Source: Clostridiales bacterium (GTDB lineage Bacteria > Bacillota > Clostridia > Lachnospirales > Lachnospiraceae). From it: a DNA stretch of 5,327 nt. Below, one piece after another: positions 1-5,322 of the stretch. Positions within the stretch are counted from its first letter, which is position 1; every line of letters begins with the position of its first letter. The DNA is taken from contig JAHZHF010000214.1 in the NCBI GenBank assembly GCA_019420405.1, positions 1-5,327 of the forward strand, given 5' to 3'. Under the pieces are notes generated by a model that had not been told where the DNA came from, did no database searches, and saw nothing but the letters and a program-made list of their open reading frames with translations. A program made the translations under genes and the position numbers.

Positions 1-64
1 TATCCGGTACTTTGTAGTTTCCCTTATTCCCTGGAGCGAAGCACGGAGCCGTCCTTCATTCCCG

Positions 65-135
65 CAGAATATGTTTGAGAATCTTCCCTGTTTTCGGACG
101 TTTTTCATACGTGAGTTATTGAACTAAATAGCTGA
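65..135 (+). repeat. Left copy of diverged inverted repeat, upstream of the ABC exporter
   Basis: This stretch matches the reverse complement of 5246-5322 in three ordered blocks: CAGAATA (65-71), CGGACGTTT (95-103) and a 21-base core (115-135) that is identical at 20 positions. The core contains GTTATTGAACTAAAT followed by GCTGA. Blocks are separated by gaps of unequal length (not multiples of three), which fits a non-coding repeat better than a shared protein. A plus-strand frame is open from 2 to 127, but it is short, lacks a start and does not stay in register with the right copy, so I do not call a gene. Its identity is unknown; it could be the end of an insertion element, an interspersed repeat or a shared regulatory site. 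Confidence 0.6.
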
Positions 136-139
136 ACAG

Positions 140-168
140 TTGTCAATCCGTCTTTCATGTGCTAAGAT
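140..168 (+). promoter_or_regulatory. Predicted sigma-A-type promoter of the ABC exporter
   Basis: A -35 element TTGTCA (140-145, five of six consensus) is followed after 17 bp by TAAGAT (163-168, four of six). A TG at 160-161 one base before the -10 makes it an extended -10 promoter. The predicted transcript would start near 175, about 26 nt before the ATG at 201. This is consistent with rejecting the earlier GTG at 159, which would lie upstream of the transcript start. Confidence 0.5.
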
Positions 169-187
169 TGAAGACGTATCCGGACAG

Positions 188-194
188 AAAGGAG
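188..194 (+). promoter_or_regulatory. Ribosome binding site fixing the ABC exporter start
   Basis: AAAGGAG lies 6 nt before the ATG at 201. The alternative in-frame GTG at 159 has no comparable site, so this decides the start. Confidence 0.85.
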
Positions 195-200
195 AATATC

Positions 201-1922
201 ATGCACACGTTACGAAAATTTATTGATTATTATGCGCCGTATAAAGCGGTCTTTTTTATTGACCTTCTCTGCGCCGCTTTCATCAGTATTGTGGATCTGG
301 CGTACCCACAGATTCTGCGCACAATGACCGGTACGCTGTTCACCCGGGACAGCAGCACTATTCTTCACGCCCTGCCTCTGATCGCAGCGGCTCTTCTCGT
401 TATGTATATTGTCCAGAGTCTCTGCAAATATTATGTCAGCTACCAGGGTCATATGATGGGCGCAAATATGGAGAGGGATATGCGCCAGCAGCTTTTTGAC
501 CACTATGAGAAGCTGTCCTTTTCTTATTACAGTAAAAATAACTCGGGACAGATGATGAGCAAGCTTGTCTCCGACCTGTTTGACATCGCCGAATTTGCTC
601 ATCACGGACCGGAGAACCTCTTTATCTCTCTTGTGAAAATCATCGGCTCCTTTGTCTTCCTTTTCCTGATCAACTGGAGGCTCGCACTTCCGATGCTGGT
701 TCTCGTCCTGTGTATGCTCATCTTCTCCATCCGTCAGAACGGCCGGATGCAGGAGACATTTATGGAAAACCGCAGGAAGATCGGGGATGTGAATTCCAGC
801 CTGCAGGATACGCTCGGCGGCATCCGGGTAGTGCAGTCTTTTGCAAATGAGGACATCGAGCGCGAGAAATTTAAAAAGAGCAACCATGCATTTCTGATTT
901 CGAAGAAAAACAACTACAAATGCATGGGCAGTTTCATGGGCTGGAACCTGTTTTTCCAGGGCATGATGTATCTTGTCACTTTAGTGTTCGGCGGATATCT
1001 GATCGCGAAAGGACTGATGAACGCCGGCGACCTGGCCATGTATGCTCTGTATATCGGTATTTTTATCAGCCCGATTCAGATCCTTGTGGAACTGATCGAA
1101 ATGATGCAGAAAGGGCTTGCCGGATTCCGCCGCTTCCTGGACGTGATGGAAACGGAGCCGGAGATCGTAAACGCGCCGGATGCCAAACCTCTTGAAAATG
1201 TGAAAGGCCGCGTCTGCTATGAGGATGTTTCTTTCCACTACAGCGACGACGATACTCCGGTGCTCTCCCACGTATCCTTTGAGATCCCCGCAGGTAAGTC
1301 CATCGCACTCGTTGGCCCGTCCGGAAGCGGAAAGACTACGATCTGCTCCCTGCTTCCCCGGTTCTATGATGTGACTGGCGGAAAGATCACCATCGACGGG
1401 AAGGACGTCCGCACTCTTGACCTCAAGAGTCTGCGGAGCCAGATCGGTATGGTGCAGCAGGACGTCTATCTCTTCGCCGGAACAATCCGGGATAACATCG
1501 CCTACGGAAAACCCGGCGCGCCTATGGAAGAAATCATCGAAGCTGCAAAACGCGCCAATATCCACGAATTCATTCAGGAGCTTCCGGACGGTTACGACAC
1601 CTACGTGGGCGAACGTGGAGCAAGACTCTCAGGAGGCCAGAAGCAGCGCATCTCCATTGCACGCGTATTTTTGAAGAACCCGCCCATCCTCATACTCGAC
1701 GAGGCCACCAGCGCCCTGGACAACGAGAGCGAACGCTGGATACAACAAAGTTTGGAGGAACTTTCCAAAGACCGCACTACCATCACTATCGCTCACCGGC
1801 TGTCTACCATCCGGAACGCCGATGAGATCATCGTGATCACCGAGGATGGTATCGCCGAACGAGGAACACACGAAATGCTGCTTGAGAAAGGCGGGCTTTA
1901 CGCACACTACTACAATATGTAA
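201..1922 (+). CDS. ABC exporter half-transporter (fused permease and ATPase, MsbA/LmrA-like)
   Basis: This 573-residue protein has the fused membrane-ATPase layout of type IV ABC exporters, which pump lipids, drugs or peptides outward as dimers. The membrane half has about six helices (roughly 16-35, 54-75, 139-158, 160-177, 250-269, 277-300). The ATPase half begins near 335 and has every catalytic motif: A-loop Tyr347, Walker A GPSGSGKTT (372-380), Q-loop Gln420, signature LSGGQ (476-480), Walker B ILILDE (496-501, catalytic Glu501), D-loop SALD (504-507) and H-loop His532. Because both ATPase sites of a homodimer would be intact, a partner subunit is not required, and none is next to it downstream. 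The start is set by the site at 188-194. The gene has its own promoter and is convergent with sigE, ending 105 nt from it. The substrate cannot be read from the sequence. Confidence 0.93.
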   Translation: MHTLRKFIDYYAPYKAVFFIDLLCAAFISIVDLAYPQILRTMTGTLFTRDSSTILHALPLIAAALLVMYIVQSLCKYYVSYQGHMMGANMERDMRQQLFDHYEKLSFSYYSKNNSGQMMSKLVSDLFDIAEFAHHGPENLFISLVKIIGSFVFLFLINWRLALPMLVLVLCMLIFSIRQNGRMQETFMENRRKIGDVNSSLQDTLGGIRVVQSFANEDIEREKFKKSNHAFLISKKNNYKCMGSFMGWNLFFQGMMYLVTLVFGGYLIAKGLMNAGDLAMYALYIGIFISPIQILVELIEMMQKGLAGFRRFLDVMETEPEIVNAPDAKPLENVKGRVCYEDVSFHYSDDDTPVLSHVSFEIPAGKSIALVGPSGSGKTTICSLLPRFYDVTGGKITIDGKDVRTLDLKSLRSQIGMVQQDVYLFAGTIRDNIAYGKPGAPMEEIIEAAKRANIHEFIQELPDGYDTYVGERGARLSGGQKQRISIARVFLKNPPILILDEATSALDNESERWIQQSLEELSKDRTTITIAHRLSTIRNADEIIVITEDGIAERGTHEMLLEKGGLYAHYYNM

Positions 1923-1979
1923 TTTCTTTCTGAATATAATTTCCGAACACAATTTTTGATTTTCATCCTGAAAGTCTTA

Positions 1980-2026
1980 CTGTGACGGAAGCGCGGATTC
2001 TATTCTGTCCGCCTTCCGGATCACAG
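1980..2026. terminator. Convergent-gene hairpin, possible bidirectional terminator
   Basis: CTGTGA (1980-1985) pairs with TCACAG (2021-2026), GGAAG (1987-1991) with CTTCC (2013-2017) and GCGGA (1993-1997) with TCCGC (2008-2012), with small bulges and a 10-nt loop. It sits between the ends of the exporter (1922) and sigE (2028), one base past the sigE stop codon. Neither side has an immediate U-run, so it may stabilise 3' ends or act as a weak two-way terminator rather than a textbook intrinsic one. Confidence 0.5.
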
Positions 2027-2027
2027 T

Positions 2028-2768
2028 TCACTCAAACTTAACCATCTCCCGCTTTAATCTCTGCATGATTTTCTTCTCAAGCCTCGATATGTAGGACTGG
2101 GAAATTCCCAACAGGTCCGCCACCTCTTTCTGTGTCTTTTCTCTTCCCTCCGGATTGTCCAGCCCGAACCGCATCCTGACGATCAGCTTCTCCCGGCTGT
2201 TCAGCTTGTTTAATGCCCGCACGAGAAGTTTTCTCTCCGCTTCGTTTTCCAGATCCCTGTATATCGTATCCTCCTCTGTCCCGAGGATATCAGACAGAAG
2301 CAGTTCATTTCCATCCCAGTCCACATTCAGCGGCTCATCGATAGATACTTCCAGTTTTGTCTTGCTGTTCCTCCTGAGATACATGAGAATCTCATTTTCA
2401 ATACATCGGGACGCATAGGTTGCGAGCTTGATCTTCTTTGTCGGATTGAATGTATTGATGGCCTTGATCAGTCCGATCGTCCCGATAGAGATCAGATCTT
2501 CCACGCCTACTCCTGTGTTGTCGAACTTCTTTGCGATATATACTACAAGCCGGAGATTATGTTCAATCAACGTCTTTTTAGCCTCCTCGTCACGCTCGGT
2601 TCCCAGACTCTGAATCATTTCACTCTCCCGCGCTCCTTCCAGCGGCGGAGGGAGTACCTCAGTGCCTCCTATGTAGTGAATCTCTTTTCCTCCTCCGAAT
2701 ATCAGACTTCTAAAATCCGGAACCACTCTCAGTTTAAACTGATGTGGAACGGCTGTTTTCATTATCAT
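2028..2768 (-). CDS. sigE: Sporulation sigma factor sigma-E precursor (pro-sigma-E)
   Basis: This is the early mother-cell sigma factor of sporulation, made as an inactive precursor. The 246-residue protein shows region 2.2 DLISIGTIGLIKAINTF (91-107), regions 2.3-2.4 with LATYASRCIENEILMYLRR (115-133), and a region 4 helix-turn-helix TQKEVADLLGISQSYISRL (212-230). These match sigma-E closely, including the HYIGGTEVLPPPL block (31-43) that begins the mature protein. By alignment with the Bacillus subtilis protein, cleavage should fall close to His31/Tyr32, removing about 31 residues. The pro-sequence here has Pro8, Pro17 and a Gly25-27 run, unlike the Bacillus basic helix. The ATG at 2768 is preferred over the one at 2762 because AGGAGG ends 7 nt before it. 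It lies 131 nt downstream of spoIIGA and is probably co-transcribed. sigG, often the next gene, is not here. Confidence 0.95.
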   Translation of the reverse strand: MIMKTAVPHQFKLRVVPDFRSLIFGGGKEIHYIGGTEVLPPPLEGARESEMIQSLGTERDEEAKKTLIEHNLRLVVYIAKKFDNTGVGVEDLISIGTIGLIKAINTFNPTKKIKLATYASRCIENEILMYLRRNSKTKLEVSIDEPLNVDWDGNELLLSDILGTEEDTIYRDLENEAERKLLVRALNKLNSREKLIVRMRFGLDNPEGREKTQKEVADLLGISQSYISRLEKKIMQRLKREMVKFE

Positions 2769-2775
2769 CTTTTCT

Positions 2776-2781
2776 CCTCCT
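2776..2781 (-). promoter_or_regulatory. Ribosome binding site of sigE
   Basis: On the minus strand AGGAGG lies 7 nt before the ATG at 2768 and 13 nt before the second ATG at 2762, favouring the first. Confidence 0.85.
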
Positions 2782-2790
2782 CTATCCTGC

Positions 2791-2832
2791 CGGGCAGAAT
2801 CCGATACAGAGTGCCGCTGCCCGCCCTTTTTT
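2791..2832. other. Stem-loop in the spoIIGA-sigE gap, with a T6 run on the plus strand
   Basis: CGGGCAG (2791-2797) pairs perfectly with CTGCCCG (2817-2823) around a 19-nt loop. On the minus strand the stem lies in the sigE leader and ends 9 nt before its AGGAGG, so it could affect translation, read-through or mRNA stability. On the plus strand it is followed by CCC and TTTTTT (2827-2832), the layout of an intrinsic terminator, but no plus-strand gene precedes it nearby. Which role is real cannot be told from the sequence. Confidence 0.4.
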
Positions 2833-2899
2833 GTTGTTACTATTCACATTTCCGGTATGATGTTGTATGGCCCTGAACTCCGGAGTCTTTCTGCCAGTT

Positions 2900-3700
2900 C
2901 TACGCCAGCAGCTCCGGATTTAAAATCATGTCATACCCCTCTTCACTGCACAATGCATCCTCCCCAATTCCCAGCACCGGATCAAAAATCCACAACTCTT
3001 CCCCAGTCCGGGTCTTCTGTGTATGAATACACATTTTCTCGATACAGAACACCCTCATAAGAGACTCCCCGCTGACACAGCGGTACGGGATCAGATGGAA
3101 TCCTCTCTCTTCCTCCGGAGAACCGGATATTTTCCCTGCCAGTCCGGGCGCCAGTACGCTGACCGGTCGTCCTGTCACAAAATCCCGCAAATCATTTCCC
3201 GTATCCCACAATGCCTTTACATCCACTTTTCTGCCGTCAGCCGGATAAAGGGTTACGCAGACAATCCTCTCCCGCTGATTATGGAATATTCCGAGAAACT
3301 CCCACAGTCTGGTAAGGATCAGATATCCCATCCCAGCCACAGCGTAAAACAGGCTGACATACCGCAGATACGGTCTGAAAAGCTGCATCACACCTCCCAG
3401 AATCACGGCCATCGCATAAAGCAGAATCAATCCCTGTATAAAACGGGTTCTGGTTTTGATCCCAAGTCCGGCGCACAGCATAGCGCTGCTGATCCCCGCA
3501 TAAAATAAAATATTTTTTACCCAGGGCGGAAACAGCGACACCAGAGTCAGACAGGTGAGCGCACTCCCCAGCGCCCCGCCCAGAAATGCCCGTCCGTAGG
3601 ACGCACCACATCTAAGCGCACGGTTTACTGCTAGAAGGATGAGACTGTCCATAAGAAGATTTTCAAGAAAAAACACATCTATGTACAGTTCGTAGTACAC
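2900..3700 (-). CDS. spoIIGA: Sporulation sigma-E processing peptidase SpoIIGA (membrane aspartic protease)
   Basis: SpoIIGA sits in the sporulation septum and, after a signal from forespore SpoIIR, cleaves pro-sigma-E in the mother cell (known for the A36 peptidase family). The 266-residue protein has five predicted membrane helices (about 7-25, 37-57, 62-79, 87-107, 112-130). A soluble protease domain follows, with the motif ALWDTGNDLRD (163-173) in which Asp166 is the expected catalytic residue. The block HLIPYRCVSG (202-211) and the C-terminal YDMILNPEL (256-264) also fit the family. It is somewhat shorter than the roughly 309-residue Bacillus protein. The start is GTG; MYYELYIDVF matches the usual family N-terminus, so a later start is unlikely. 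A spoIIG-type promoter with Spo0A boxes lies just upstream, and its substrate gene sigE lies downstream. Confidence 0.94.
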   Translation of the reverse strand: MYYELYIDVFFLENLLMDSLILLAVNRALRCGASYGRAFLGGALGSALTCLTLVSLFPPWVKNILFYAGISSAMLCAGLGIKTRTRFIQGLILLYAMAVILGGVMQLFRPYLRYVSLFYAVAGMGYLILTRLWEFLGIFHNQRERIVCVTLYPADGRKVDVKALWDTGNDLRDFVTGRPVSVLAPGLAGKISGSPEEERGFHLIPYRCVSGESLMRVFCIEKMCIHTQKTRTGEELWIFDPVLGIGEDALCSEEGYDMILNPELLA

Positions 3701-3703
3701 GTC

Positions 3704-3710
3704 CCACCTT
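3704..3710 (-). promoter_or_regulatory. Close-spaced ribosome binding site of spoIIGA
   Basis: The minus strand reads AAGGTGG (one mismatch to AAGGAGG) only 3 nt before the GTG start at 3700. The mismatch, short spacing and GTG together suggest modest translation. Confidence 0.6.
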
Positions 3711-3739
3711 CTTTCTGTTCCGGAAACGATCCGGGTCTT

Positions 3740-3773
3740 ATTATATCGCCTGTTAACCGATGAATTTTGTCAG
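3740..3773 (-). promoter_or_regulatory. spoIIG-type sigma-A promoter with 22-bp spacer
   Basis: The minus strand shows CTGACA (3773-3768, five of six to TTGACA), exactly 22 bp, then a perfect TATAAT (3745-3740). The Bacillus subtilis spoIIG promoter is known for the same atypical 22-bp spacing, which makes it depend on phosphorylated Spo0A. The transcript should start near 3733, about 33 nt before the spoIIGA GTG. The promoter should drive spoIIGA and sigE together. Confidence 0.75.
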
Positions 3774-3782
3774 ATAATGACA
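3766..3782 (-). promoter_or_regulatory. Putative tandem Spo0A boxes over the -35
   Basis: TGTCATT (3782-3776) and TGACAAA (3772-3766) are imperfect 0A boxes (four and five of seven to TGTCGAA), spaced 10 bp apart, one helical turn. They sit in the repeated context ATCTGTCA/ATCTGACA. The second overlaps the -35, like the promoter-proximal Spo0A site of Bacillus spoIIG. Confidence 0.5.
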
Positions 3783-3799
3783 GATGAAAAGAAATATAT

Positions 3800-3806
3800 T
3801 TCGACA
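3800..3806 (-). promoter_or_regulatory. Perfect Spo0A box upstream of the spoIIG promoter
   Basis: TGTCGAA on the minus strand matches the 0A-box consensus exactly. It lies about 67-73 bp upstream of the predicted spoIIGA transcript start, in the ftsZ-spoIIGA gap, in the same orientation as the operon. It is probably a distal activator site for phosphorylated Spo0A. Confidence 0.65.
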
Positions 3807-3837
3807 TGGAAATTTAAAAAATCCTGAAAATAATGAA

Positions 3838-3869
3838 ACTCTGTGCAGAATTATTCTTCCACACAGAGT
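3838..3869 (-). terminator. Predicted intrinsic terminator after ftsZ
   Basis: ACTCTGTG (3838-3845) and CACAGAGT (3862-3869) form a perfect 8-bp stem; AGAA and TTCT in the 16-nt loop can add a short inner stem. On the minus strand the stem is followed by the T-rich TTTCATTATTTTC. It lies 38 nt past the ftsZ stop and before the Spo0A box, so it should insulate spoIIGA-sigE from vegetative ftsZ transcription. The U-tract is interrupted, so some read-through is possible. Confidence 0.65.
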
Positions 3870-3907
3870 CTGTTATCTCTTACTTATTCAGCTTATATCT
3901 CCTCTTC

Positions 3908-5089
3908 CTATCTCTTAAAGAAATCCGGAATCTTGATGGACTGCTCTTTCACATTGCTGGACGGTGTTCTCGGCTGCAGTGTCGGCATTGTGCCTCCCTG
4001 CGGTCTTGCCGCTGAGCCTGCTCCTGTTCTGCTCTCATTGTCCAGTCTGCTTCTCACCGGTGAATCACCTGACGGAAGGATGGAACCGACTTTCTGCTGT
4101 CCTTCAAGTCTTGCCTTTAACTTGGAAGCGCTTCCGCCTACATTATGTAAACCGGTTGCAATAACAGTGATCGTACATTCGTCTGACTTGGTGTCGTCAT
4201 ACATAGCACCAAAGATAATGCTTGCGCTCTCTCCTGCCAGCTCCTGTACATAGTCAGCCGCATCAGAAGCATCCATAAGAGTGATATCTCCGGATACATT
4301 GACAATGACATTGGATGCACCCTGGATCGTCGTCTCAAGCAGCGGGCTGGCAACAGCTTCTTTAACAGCCTCCAGAGCCTTATCGTCGCCGCGTCCGGAG
4401 CCGATTCCGATATGTGCGATACCCTTGTCCTTCATAACAGTCTGGATATCCGCAAAGTCAAGGTTGATCAGAGACGGAACATTAATCAGGTCAGTGATAC
4501 CCTGGATACCCTGCTGTAAAACCTCGTCAGCCTTCTTAAGAGCTTCCGGCATGGTAGTGCGTCTGTCAACTACCTCAAGAAGCTTATCATTCGGGATAAC
4601 GATGATCGTATCTACATTTTCTTTTAATTTATCTATTCCTGTAAGAGCGTTCTGCATTCTTGTCTTGGACTCAAAACGGAACGGCTTTGTAACTACGCCG
4701 ACTGTCAGGGCTCCCTGCTCCTTCGCAATACGTGCGATAACCGGAGCTGCTCCCGTACCTGTTCCGCCGCCCATACCGCAGGTGACGAATACCATATCCG
4801 CACCCTTGAGTGCTGCTGAAATCTCTTCTGAACTTTCCTCTGCCGCTTTCTCTCCTACTTCCGGCTGTGCTCCCGCGCCCAGTCCTTTTGTAAGTTTCTC
4901 ACCGATCTGCATCAGTGTCGGTGCCTTACAGAGCTGCAGCGCCTGCTTGTCTGTATTCACTGCGATAAATTCCACGCCCGCGATCTGCTCGTCGATCATG
5001 CGGTTCACAGCGTTATTACCGCCTCCGCCGACTCCGACAACAATTATTCTTGCGGCCGCTTCTGATTCATTGGTTTTAATTTCTAACAA
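3908..5089 (-). CDS. ftsZ: Cell division protein FtsZ
   Basis: FtsZ is the tubulin-like GTPase that polymerises into the cytoplasmic division ring and recruits the septal machinery; in spore formers it also builds the asymmetric septum. The 393-residue protein has the N-terminal nucleotide loop GVGGGGNNAVNRM (19-31), the tubulin signature GGGTGTG (107-113) and the T7 loop NLDFAD (209-214). Asp211 and Asp214 in that loop complete the GTPase site of the next subunit. The globular part ends near 330. A Ser/Pro/Gly/Arg-rich linker (about 335-384) leads to the C-terminal peptide IKIPDFFKR (385-393), which binds partners such as FtsA and SepF. The start is TTG: GGAGG lies 8 nt before it and the first internal Met is residue 31, inside the nucleotide fold. 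No ftsA is visible in the window. It is transcribed from its own promoter upstream of spoIIGA-sigE. Confidence 0.97.
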   Translation of the reverse strand: MLEIKTNESEAAARIIVVGVGGGGNNAVNRMIDEQIAGVEFIAVNTDKQALQLCKAPTLMQIGEKLTKGLGAGAQPEVGEKAAEESSEEISAALKGADMVFVTCGMGGGTGTGAAPVIARIAKEQGALTVGVVTKPFRFESKTRMQNALTGIDKLKENVDTIIVIPNDKLLEVVDRRTTMPEALKKADEVLQQGIQGITDLINVPSLINLDFADIQTVMKDKGIAHIGIGSGRGDDKALEAVKEAVASPLLETTIQGASNVIVNVSGDITLMDASDAADYVQELAGESASIIFGAMYDDTKSDECTITVIATGLHNVGGSASKLKARLEGQQKVGSILPSGDSPVRSRLDNESRTGAGSAARPQGGTMPTLQPRTPSSNVKEQSIKIPDFFKR

Positions 5090-5097
5090 GAGTATTT

Positions 5098-5105
5098 CCT
5101 CCTTT
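5098..5105 (-). promoter_or_regulatory. Ribosome binding site fixing the TTG start of ftsZ
   Basis: The minus strand reads AAAGGAGG, with GGAGG ending 8 nt before TTG at 5089. No ATG or GTG in frame fits this site, so it supports the rare start codon. Confidence 0.85.
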
Positions 5106-5136
5106 GTCGTCTTATTAATTTCTTATACATCCCTTA

Positions 5137-5158
5137 TATTGAACGATAGAATTCAATA
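5137..5158. promoter_or_regulatory. Dyad at the predicted ftsZ transcript start (operator or 5' stem-loop)
   Basis: TATTGAA (5137-5143) and TTCAATA (5152-5158) form a perfect 7-bp inverted repeat with an 8-nt loop. With the promoter at 5164-5192, transcription should start near 5157. The dyad would therefore lie at about +1 to +21, either as a repressor site or as a hairpin at the very 5' end of the mRNA. It shares TATTGAAC with the repeats at both window edges. Confidence 0.4.
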
Positions 5159-5163
5159 AGTAT

Positions 5164-5192
5164 ATAATATAGTTTTTTTTGCAAATAATCAA
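5164..5192 (-). promoter_or_regulatory. Predicted sigma-A promoter of ftsZ
   Basis: On the minus strand TTGATT (5192-5187, four of six) is followed after 17 bp by TATTAT (5169-5164, five of six). The leader to the TTG start would be about 68 nt. A-tracts immediately upstream could act as an UP element. The region is very AT-rich, so other -10-like matches exist. Confidence 0.5.
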
Positions 5193-5221
5193 TAGATTTT
5201 TTCTTATTTTTCTGCATTTTT
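5173..5221. other. Phased A/T tracts around the ftsZ promoter
   Basis: Plus-strand T-runs occur at 5173-5180 (8), 5197-5202 (6), 5207-5211 (5) and 5217-5221 (5). The three upstream runs are centred about 10 bp apart and the fourth about two turns away. Such phasing is known to bend DNA and, placed upstream of a -35, to raise promoter activity. Confidence 0.45.
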
Positions 5222-5245
5222 GTAACAGTTTATTTATTTGGTACA

Positions 5246-5322
5246 TCAGCGATTTAGTTCAATAACACTTTTCTTCTGAAACGTCCGGAAGCGGGGCGGG
5301 ATGTTTTGGAAATCGTATTCTG
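5246..5322 (-). repeat. Right copy of diverged inverted repeat, upstream of ftsZ
   Basis: Read on the minus strand, this is the partner of 65-135. CAGAATA is at 5322-5316, CGGACGTTT at 5287-5279, and the 21-base core is at 5266-5246. The copy lies upstream of the ftsZ promoter and reads toward ftsZ, as the left copy reads toward the exporter. The match may continue past the window end. I see no supportable gene at this edge: minus-strand frames open here are short and end by about 5246. Confidence 0.6.

Noticed and set aside
2..127. Open plus-strand frame at the left edge that could be the end of a gene
   Set aside because: Forty-one codons without a stop is quite likely by chance, no family is recognised, and the repeat shared with the right edge has gaps that break the frame.
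159..200. Upstream GTG start adding 14 residues to the ABC exporter
   Set aside because: The AAAGGAG at 188-194 points to the ATG at 201, and the predicted transcript begins near 175, after the GTG.
210..887. Minus-strand open frame opposite the ABC exporter
   Set aside because: It lies wholly inside a well-supported exporter gene, has no ribosome binding site that I can see and resembles no family.
2877..2886. Perfect 10-bp palindrome ACTCCGGAGT after spoIIGA
   Set aside because: It is short, has no loop to form a hairpin and no repeated copy; it could be a dimer binding site but nothing else supports this.
5104..5110. TTGTCGT near the ftsZ ribosome binding site as a Spo0A box
   Set aside because: It matches only part of the consensus, is on the plus strand and overlaps the ribosome binding site rather than the promoter.
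4281..5159. Long plus-strand open frame opposite ftsZ (292 codons)
   Set aside because: It is antisense to a certain ftsZ, is rich in Ser/Pro/Ala/Ile as expected from the reverse of a conserved gene, and has no recognisable domain.
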